Positions 59,478-64,000 of a DNA stretch of 64,000 nt are shown here, piece after piece. How positions within the stretch are numbered: position 1 is the stretch's first letter; each line of letters starts with the position of its first letter. The notes beneath the pieces are model-generated. The model saw only the letters and a list, made by a program, of their open reading frames with translations. It did no database searches and was not told the origin of the DNA. Location: positions 87,142-151,141 of the forward strand of contig DATIXJ010000015.1 in the NCBI GenBank assembly GCA_035518715.1, read 5' to 3'. Origin of the DNA: DATIXJ01 sp035518715. Its GTDB lineage: Bacteria; Bacteroidota; Ignavibacteria; UBA10030; SZUA-254. The translations under genes and the position numbers were made by a program.

Positions 59478-59657
59478 ATGGACCAGAAAATTGCATCACA
59501 AGCTCAATGGGAGGAAACCGAAGTTCGATTGACTCGTGAAGAGCGCACCAACCACTACTGGCAGTACTGTGTCAACTGCGGGACCCGGTTGGAAGGAAGA
59601 AAATGTAAATTGATCTGTCCGAAATGCGGATTTTATCATTCATGCAGTGAACCATAA
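59478..59657 (+). CDS. 59-residue zinc-ribbon micro-protein
   Basis: The protein has 59 residues and starts at the ATG at 59478. It has two cysteine pairs, CVNC and CPKC, plus C43 and C56, so one zinc ribbon with extra cysteines (CGTRLEGRKC, CGFYHSCSEP). The charged N-terminus (residues 1-28) has no such feature. It is not in a family I can name. Its stop is 22 bp before the basic peptide gene and the pair share a terminator. Confidence 0.65.
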   Translation: MDQKIASQAQWEETEVRLTREERTNHYWQYCVNCGTRLEGRKCKLICPKCGFYHSCSEP

Positions 59658-59678
59658 CGCTGCGCAGAAAGGGATTTC

Positions 59679-59783
59679 ATGAACAAGAAAAGAAAGAACG
59701 CCAGGAAGAAACACCGCAAGAGTATCCAGCGCGTGAAAGCAAAGCGTAAGCTCCAGATGAGTTCGGCGAAGAAACCTGCGTAA
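59679..59783 (+). CDS. 34-residue very basic micro-protein
   Basis: An ATG at 59679 behind AAAGGG opens 34 codons, more than 40% Lys or Arg (KKRKNARKKHRK and KAKRKL). It resembles short ribosome- or RNA-associated peptides in composition only. A strong terminator begins 8 bp after the stop, which supports a real, transcribed gene. Confidence 0.55.
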   Translation: MNKKRKNARKKHRKSIQRVKAKRKLQMSSAKKPA

Positions 59784-59790
59784 TAACCCT

Positions 59791-59817
59791 AAGGGTATCT
59801 TCCTGATACCCTTTTTT
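59791..59817 (+). terminator. Rho-independent terminator after the micro-protein genes
   Basis: AAGGGTATC and GATACCCTT form a 9-bp stem with a TTCCT loop, followed by TTTT. Confidence 0.92.
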
Positions 59818-59838
59818 ATTTCACGGCCAGTGGATTGA

Positions 59839-60684
59839 GTGACGACTGAGACATTGACATATTCCTTTGGAGCTGTATCGTACGAGCTCGCGTCGCGAAC
59901 GCACATTATGGGAATTCTCAATATCACACCTGACTCCTTTTCCGACGGCGGCAGGTATCTGGATCGGGAGAGCGCAGTGCGCCGGGGATTCGAAATGGTG
60001 GAGGAAGGCGCCGATTTCATTGATATCGGCGGAGAATCAACGCGTCCGGGATCTCGTCCTGTGCGGCTTGAGGAGGAGCTTGAGCGTACACTTCCGGTGA
60101 TCGAGCGGCTTGCAAAGTCAATTACCGTCCCCATATCCATCGACACCTATAAATCGGAGGTTGCCGAACGAGCCCTTGATGCCGGTGCCGCGATCATTAA
60201 CGATATCACCGGATTGCACGCCGATCCGAGAATTGCTGAAATCGCCTCGCGAGGCAATGCTTCTCTTGTGCTGATGCATATCAAGGGTGTCCCGCAAACG
60301 ATGCAGGAACATCCGGTGTACGAGAATCTGATCGAGGAGATTTGCACGTATCTTGACGAAGGGACCCTGCAGGCGAAGTTGAAAGGAGTGCACCAGATTA
60401 TTATCGACCCGGGAATCGGATTTGGAAAAACACCGGAGCACAACCTTCAGGTCCTTCGGGACCTCAGATCATTCCAGCGATTCGGATATCCGGTTCTTGT
60501 GGGTCCCTCGAGAAAGTCGTTTATTGGAAAAGTCCTTGATCTTCCGGTTGAGAAGCGCATATCGGGAACCGCTGCGGCGGTTGCAGTTGCTGTTGTCAAT
60601 GGGGCAAACATCGTCCGCGTTCATGATGTCAAAGAGATGAAGCAGGTTGTACGGATCGTCGATGCCATTGTGCGCACATCCTGA
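59839..60684 (+). CDS. folP: Dihydropteroate synthase
   Basis: The 281-residue TIM-barrel enzyme joins p-aminobenzoate and the pterin pyrophosphate in folate synthesis. It has MGILNITPDSFSDGG, IDIGGESTRPGS, PISIDTYK, INDITG, IDPGIGFGKT and GPSRKSFIG, all conserved. The start is GTG at 59839. It is followed 34 bp later by the diadenylate cyclase gene, a pairing common in Bacteroidota and relatives. The folE of the window is far away and in a different operon. Confidence 0.96.
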   Translation: MTTETLTYSFGAVSYELASRTHIMGILNITPDSFSDGGRYLDRESAVRRGFEMVEEGADFIDIGGESTRPGSRPVRLEEELERTLPVIERLAKSITVPISIDTYKSEVAERALDAGAAIINDITGLHADPRIAEIASRGNASLVLMHIKGVPQTMQEHPVYENLIEEICTYLDEGTLQAKLKGVHQIIIDPGIGFGKTPEHNLQVLRDLRSFQRFGYPVLVGPSRKSFIGKVLDLPVEKRISGTAAAVAVAVVNGANIVRVHDVKEMKQVVRIVDAIVRTS

Positions 60685-60718
60685 CCGGCCGGCCGGATAT
60701 ACGAACACGAGGTAAACC

Positions 60719-61534
60719 ATGGATATCGTCAATATTGGATTTCTGCATATCACGGTGTTCGACGTCATCGATGTCACGATCGTGTCGTACGTCTTTTACC
60801 GTCTCTACATGGTGATGCGGGGAACGGTTGCGGCGCAGATTTTTGTGGGACTCCTCCTCATCATCGCGTTCTCCTTCGTTGTCCAGGCATTCAATTTCAA
60901 GGCAATGAACTGGATCCTTCGGACTCTGACGGATATCTGGGTGATTGCCTTTATCGTTCTTTTCCAGCCCGAACTGCGAAGGGTACTCGTCCTCGTCGGC
61001 AGGAACAGAATTGTCCGGATGTTTCTGCGCCTTGATGTCCATGAATCCATCGAAGATATCGTCTCTGCGGCTGGGGAGCTGGCGCGAAAACATCATGGCA
61101 TGCTCGTGGTGATCGTCCGTTCGACAGGTCTGCGCACGTTCAGCGAAACAGGGTTGCAGCTCCAGGCGCGAATCAGCAAGGCGCTGCTCGTCTCCATCTT
61201 CAATCCGCGATCACCGCTTCACGACGGGGCAGTCATCATCCGAGACCGCGTTGTCGAAGCAGCACGGGTCACGCTCCCGCTTTCCCAAACCTCCACGATC
61301 GGCGATTACGTTCTTGGCATGCGTCACCGTGCGGGCCTCGGCATATCCGAGCAGGCGGATGTCGTTGCGGTTCTTGTTTCGGAAGAAACCGGCAGGATAT
61401 CGATCGCAGATAATGGAGTTCTTGTGCGGGGTCTTTCGACACAAGAACTCCGCCAGGAGCTTCACAAACGGCTGACCACTCCCGCCGAGGCCTCGGCGAA
61501 GTCAGTTTGGAAGGTTCTCCGTGTTCATGGATAG
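60719..61534 (+). CDS. cdaA: Diadenylate cyclase CdaA
   Basis: The 271-residue enzyme has three N-terminal transmembrane helices (about 1-95) and a DAC domain with the catalytic DGA in SPLHDGAVII and RHR in GMRHRAG. It makes the second messenger c-di-AMP, which controls potassium and osmotic balance and the cell wall. There is no cdaR regulator or glmM nearby. It overlaps pcm by 14 bp and shares the operon with folP. Confidence 0.95.
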   Translation: MDIVNIGFLHITVFDVIDVTIVSYVFYRLYMVMRGTVAAQIFVGLLLIIAFSFVVQAFNFKAMNWILRTLTDIWVIAFIVLFQPELRRVLVLVGRNRIVRMFLRLDVHESIEDIVSAAGELARKHHGMLVVIVRSTGLRTFSETGLQLQARISKALLVSIFNPRSPLHDGAVIIRDRVVEAARVTLPLSQTSTIGDYVLGMRHRAGLGISEQADVVAVLVSEETGRISIADNGVLVRGLSTQELRQELHKRLTTPAEASAKSVWKVLRVHG

Positions 61535-62207
61535 CTCATCAAGATCCGCCGGATCATTCGCGCGGTCCTCCCGGAGCCGATTTGATCTTGAACGCACCGA
61601 AATGATCGCTCTGTTCCGGAAAAGAGGGATCAGCGATGAGAAACTCCTTGCGGTAATGAAACGAGTCGACCGGCACGAATTCGTCCAGAGTGCCTTCGTG
61701 AACCGTGCCTATGAAGACTCGGCGCTCCCGATAGGAGAGTCGCAGACCATCTCCCAGCCGTATACCGTCGCGTTCATGACCGAGGCGCTCAACGTCAAGT
61801 CCGGCCAGAAAATTCTCGAGGTCGGAACCGGATCCGGATATCAGGCAGTTATTCTTGCAGAGCTCGGTGCGCGTGTCTTTACCATCGAACGTCACATGGA
61901 TCTCCTCATGGAGGCGCGCAAGCGATTTGAGAAATTTGGTTACCAGATTGCCTCGAAGGGGGGAGATGGAACGATCGGATGGAAAGAGTATGCCCCCTAC
62001 GACGGCGTCATTGTCACGGCGGGGGCACCCGAAGCGCCGCAACCGCTGCTCGACCAGCTCCGCGACGGAGGAACGCTTGTCGTTCCCATCGGAACTTCGG
62101 ACAGCCAGGATTTGCACATCATCCGGCGGGTCGGAAAGGAATTTCAGACACGCATCGCCGGTGGTTTCAAGTTCGTTCCGTTGATTGGGAAAAAAGGATG
62201 GAAGTAG
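61521..62207 (+). CDS. pcm: Protein-L-isoaspartate O-methyltransferase
   Basis: The 228-residue protein repairs damaged aspartyl residues. It has an N-terminal extension, then AYEDSALPIGESQTISQPYTVAFMTEAL, split here as the two halves ALPIGESQTIS and QPYTVAFMTEAL, the SAM motif LEVGTGSGYQAVILAE, and DGVIVTAGAPEAPQPLLDQL, and ends GGFKFVPLIG. The start is GTG at 61521 with GGAAGG well placed; an ATG two codons later is possible. It overlaps cdaA. Confidence 0.93.
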   Translation: MFMDSSSRSAGSFARSSRSRFDLERTEMIALFRKRGISDEKLLAVMKRVDRHEFVQSAFVNRAYEDSALPIGESQTISQPYTVAFMTEALNVKSGQKILEVGTGSGYQAVILAELGARVFTIERHMDLLMEARKRFEKFGYQIASKGGDGTIGWKEYAPYDGVIVTAGAPEAPQPLLDQLRDGGTLVVPIGTSDSQDLHIIRRVGKEFQTRIAGGFKFVPLIGKKGWK

Positions 62208-62247
62208 TTGTGCTGCGCCGTCCGGCACATTCTCCGTAATTTTTCCA

Positions 62248-63192
62248 ATGAGTTCCAAACCCTCTCCGAAGAAATCCCGGATTCTCGTCGTCTCTGGTCC
62301 TACTGCATCGGGCAAGACCCGCATTGCGCTCGGGCTCGCCGAACATCTCAACGGTGAAATTCTCTCCGCCGATTCCCGGCAGATGTACAAATTGATGAGT
62401 ATCGGTACCGCACAGCCGACACCGGAAGAACTCCGCCGCGTCCCGCATTTCTTTGTTGCCGACCGTCTCCCGGATCAGGAGTTCAACGCTGCCGAATTCG
62501 GAGTCGAGGGGAGGAGGATCATCGACAAGATCATTGCCAGAGGGAAACTCCCAATCGTTGCTGGAGGATCCGGTTTGTATATCCAGGGGCTCATTGACGG
62601 GTTCTTCGAGGGTGCTGAGCCGGATGAAGGATACCGGAAATTGTTATATGACCGCATTGCCACCGAGGGTTCGGAAGTTCTGCTGGCTGAACTCCACCGC
62701 ATCGATCCGGTAGCCGCGTCCGGTATGCTGCCGTCGAACAGGCGGAGAATCGTTCGGGCACTCGAGACGCATCATCTGACCGGCAGACCGATCTCAGTAC
62801 TTCAGCGGGAGCGCGTGGAGATTAGCTTCAACGCCGTTCTGGTTGGGATTGCATGGGACCGGAAGAGACTCTATGATCGGATCAATTGCAGGGTTGAGGA
62901 GATGTTGGCGTCCGGATTGATTGAGGAAGTAGAGAAGCTGATTGCAAGAGGATACAATCCCGAGTTGAAAGCGCTTCAGACGGTTGGGTACAAGGAGGTT
63001 TTTGAATTTCTCAATGGGCGTGTGTCCTATGATGAAACGGTCGAACGCATCAAGCGGAACACACGCAGATACGCCAAGCGTCAGCTGACATGGTTTCGGA
63101 ATGACGAGCGCATCACGTGGTTTCCGATATCGGATGAGTCTGAGTTTGAAGCGGTGACAAAGAAGATTGTCGACCACTTTCTTGAAAAATAA
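62248..63192 (+). CDS. miaA: tRNA dimethylallyltransferase MiaA
   Basis: The 314-residue enzyme adds the isopentenyl group to A37 of tRNAs that read UNN codons. It has the P-loop GPTASGKT, ILSADSRQMYKLMSIGTAQ, GGSGLYIQGLIDGF, ALQTVGYKEV and a late RRYAKRQLTWFR. The ATG at 62248 gives the standard distance from the P-loop. It is followed by tRNA-Pro. Confidence 0.96.
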   Translation: MSSKPSPKKSRILVVSGPTASGKTRIALGLAEHLNGEILSADSRQMYKLMSIGTAQPTPEELRRVPHFFVADRLPDQEFNAAEFGVEGRRIIDKIIARGKLPIVAGGSGLYIQGLIDGFFEGAEPDEGYRKLLYDRIATEGSEVLLAELHRIDPVAASGMLPSNRRRIVRALETHHLTGRPISVLQRERVEISFNAVLVGIAWDRKRLYDRINCRVEEMLASGLIEEVEKLIARGYNPELKALQTVGYKEVFEFLNGRVSYDETVERIKRNTRRYAKRQLTWFRNDERITWFPISDESEFEAVTKKIVDHFLEK

Positions 63193-63205
63193 CTCGTTTG
63201 GAGTT

Positions 63206-63233
63206 TTGAAATTGAGTCGGAAATTCGTATCTT
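63206..63233 (+). promoter_or_regulatory. Predicted promoter of tRNA-Pro
   Basis: TTGAAA (63206-63211), 16 bp, TATCTT (63228-63233). The expected transcript start is about 5 bp before the mature tRNA. Confidence 0.5.
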
Positions 63234-63244
63234 TTCCAAAATTT

Positions 63245-63319
63245 CGGGGCGTGGCTCAGCCCGGCTAGAGCGCTTGGTTCGGGACCAAGAGGTCGCGAGT
63301 TCGAATCTCGCCGCCCCGA
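63245..63319 (+). tRNA. tRNA-Pro (anticodon CGG)
   Basis: CGGGGCG (63245-63251) pairs with CGCCCCG (63312-63318), with discriminator A at 63319. The anticodon loop TTCGGGA gives CGG for CCG codons, and GCGAG-TTCGAAT-CTCGC is the T arm. The 3' CCA is not encoded. Confidence 0.95.
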
Positions 63320-63369
63320 CTCCGAACGTATGGATATCGTTCCCACATCTCCATAATCCTCATTTTTCT

Positions 63370-63807
63370 TTGCCTCCTTCCATCCAGATTCTGATTGTCG
63401 AAGATAATCCCGGCCATCAGCGAATTACCGAATATGTATTGAAAAAAAACAATATCGATGCCGATCTCCGCGTCGTGAGGGATGGTCAGGAAGTACTGGA
63501 TTATCTCTTTCACGCCGGTATCTATACCGACGCTGCCCAATTTCCCGCACCGGATTTGATCCTCCTTGATTTCAACTTGCCTCGGCACGACGGAAAGGAA
63601 GTTCTCCGCATCATCAAGGAAGATCCTCATCTCAAAGACATTCCCGTGGTTATTGTCAGCACGTCGGATCGTGAGGAAGACGTGAACTTTGCCTTCGAGC
63701 TCGGTGCTGCATCGTATATCAGCAAAGCGAGCGGGTTCGACAAGTTCAGTGCGGAATTGGGAGGTATCACGAAATTTCTCCGTCGCCCCGGCGAGAATTC
63801 GCATTGA
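63370..63807 (+). CDS. Single-domain response regulator (Rcp1/CheY-like)
   Basis: The 145-residue receiver domain has the acidic pair in LIVEDNPGHQ, the phosphorylated Asp in ILLDFNLPRHDGKEVL, the Ser/Thr of VSTSD and the Lys of SYISKASG. NPGHQR and the long loop after LDYLFHAG resemble the Rcp1 type, which often acts with phytochrome-like kinases. No ATG lies in frame after the tRNA; TTG at 63370 is the first plausible start and has no ribosome site. The kinase partner is not in the window. Confidence 0.82.
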   Translation: MPPSIQILIVEDNPGHQRITEYVLKKNNIDADLRVVRDGQEVLDYLFHAGIYTDAAQFPAPDLILLDFNLPRHDGKEVLRIIKEDPHLKDIPVVIVSTSDREEDVNFAFELGAASYISKASGFDKFSAELGGITKFLRRPGENSH

Positions 63808-63832
63808 TACTCTCGGCGGAAATTTGTATTAT
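63804..63832 (+). promoter_or_regulatory. Predicted promoter of der
   Basis: TTGATA (63804-63809), 17 bp, TATTAT (63827-63832), with a leader of about 20 bp. It begins within the stop codon of the response regulator gene. Confidence 0.6.
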
Positions 63833-63855
63833 ACCTCCGAATTTTTTCATCCTCT

Positions 63856-64000
63856 ATGTCGAATATTCTTGCCATCGTGGGACGCCCGAACGTCGGCAAA
63901 TCCACTCTCTTCAATCGCATCGTTGGAGAACGCCGTGCAATCGTGCACGATGAACCGGGGGTGACTCGCGATCGTCATTACGGCTCGACCGATTGGAACG
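63856..64000 (+). CDS. der: GTPase Der (EngA), N-terminal part, 3' truncated by window edge
   Basis: The visible 48 codons encode the first G-domain of a ribosome-assembly GTPase: G1 in GRPNVGKSTL and the switch I/G2 segment DEPGVTRDRHYG. The start ATG at 63856 is followed by the standard Der N-terminus SNILAIVGRPNVGKS. The rest lies beyond base 64000. Confidence 0.93.
   Translation, partial: MSNILAIVGRPNVGKSTLFNRIVGERRAIVHDEPGVTRDRHYGSTDWN

Noticed and set aside
63265..63804. Minus-strand frame ending GEIRTRDLLVPNQAL
   Set aside because: This is the antisense of tRNA-Pro plus the response regulator gene, a common annotation artefact.
1..64000. CRISPR arrays, insertion sequences, integrases, phage genes, rRNA
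   Set aside because: No regular repeats, transposase or integrase motifs, terminal repeats or rRNA-like stretches were seen on either strand.

Overview
The window looks like chromosomal DNA of a Gram-negative bacterium of the FCB superphylum, most plausibly a non-photosynthetic relative of Chlorobi (Ignavibacteria/Kapabacteria-like). This is inferred from a PorD-type (DUF4835) protein beside a PorV/PorQ-type barrel, which are type IX secretion components. BshA (bacillithiol synthesis), a DUF2279 protein, a 1174-residue FCB-type outer-membrane protein, and a sepiapterin-reductase-like enzyme with a Chlorobium-type C-terminus point the same way. The region is dense and mostly housekeeping, with many short operons. 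I see no phage, insertion sequence, CRISPR array or rRNA. Two tRNAs are present, Ser(CGA) and Pro(CGG).

Layout. 1-4.3 kb: truncated nucleotide-sugar aminotransferase, a TatD nuclease fused to a radical SAM domain, and a secreted HEAT-repeat/cyclophilin protein. 4.3-7.9 kb: T9SS-type envelope proteins. 7.9-13.1 kb: mnmA, an acyl-CoA carboxylase beta subunit, and an MltD lipoprotein with four LysM domains. 13.2-16.7 kb: tRNA-Ser, then ugd and a UDP-xylose synthase, then DUF2279. 16.8-21.3 kb: two peroxiredoxins, a pterin cluster (PTPS, folE, two SDRs) and a ferredoxin-NADP reductase-like enzyme. 21.4-22.9 kb: zinc-ribbon membrane protein, O-methyltransferase, HD hydrolase. 23.2-26.1 kb: cysteine synthase, JAMM protease, and a sulfur carrier-E1-rhodanese fusion. 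26.9-33.8 kb, minus strand: a complete tyrosine-to-fumarate operon. 34-37.6 kb: large outer-membrane protein. 37.9-43.7 kb: ogt, uvrD/pcrA, YihY, DUF2007, amino-acid permease. 43.7-45.3 kb: ECF sigma/anti-sigma pair divergent from a DUF6249 gene, with matching divergent promoters. 45.3-48.1 kb: uppP, mgtC, bshA. 48.3-56.6 kb: zinc-ribbon gene, then an Fe-S Rrf2 regulator heading a ten-gene SUF operon. 56.7-64 kb: sodA, M61 peptidase, two micro-proteins, folP, cdaA, pcm, miaA, tRNA-Pro, response regulator, start of der.

How the parts fit. The pterin cluster can make tetrahydrobiopterin, the cofactor of phenylalanine hydroxylase, and the tyrosine operon would consume the product; the hydroxylase itself is not in the window. 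The cysM-JAMM-fusion cluster suggests cysteine synthesis from a protein thiocarboxylate. Cysteine also feeds the two desulfurases of the SUF operon and bacillithiol. Many intergenic regions carry TTGnnn-17 bp-TAnnTT promoters. The best leads are the internal-GG sulfur-carrier fusion, the divergent ECF promoters, and an unrecognised 102-residue gene inside the SUF operon.
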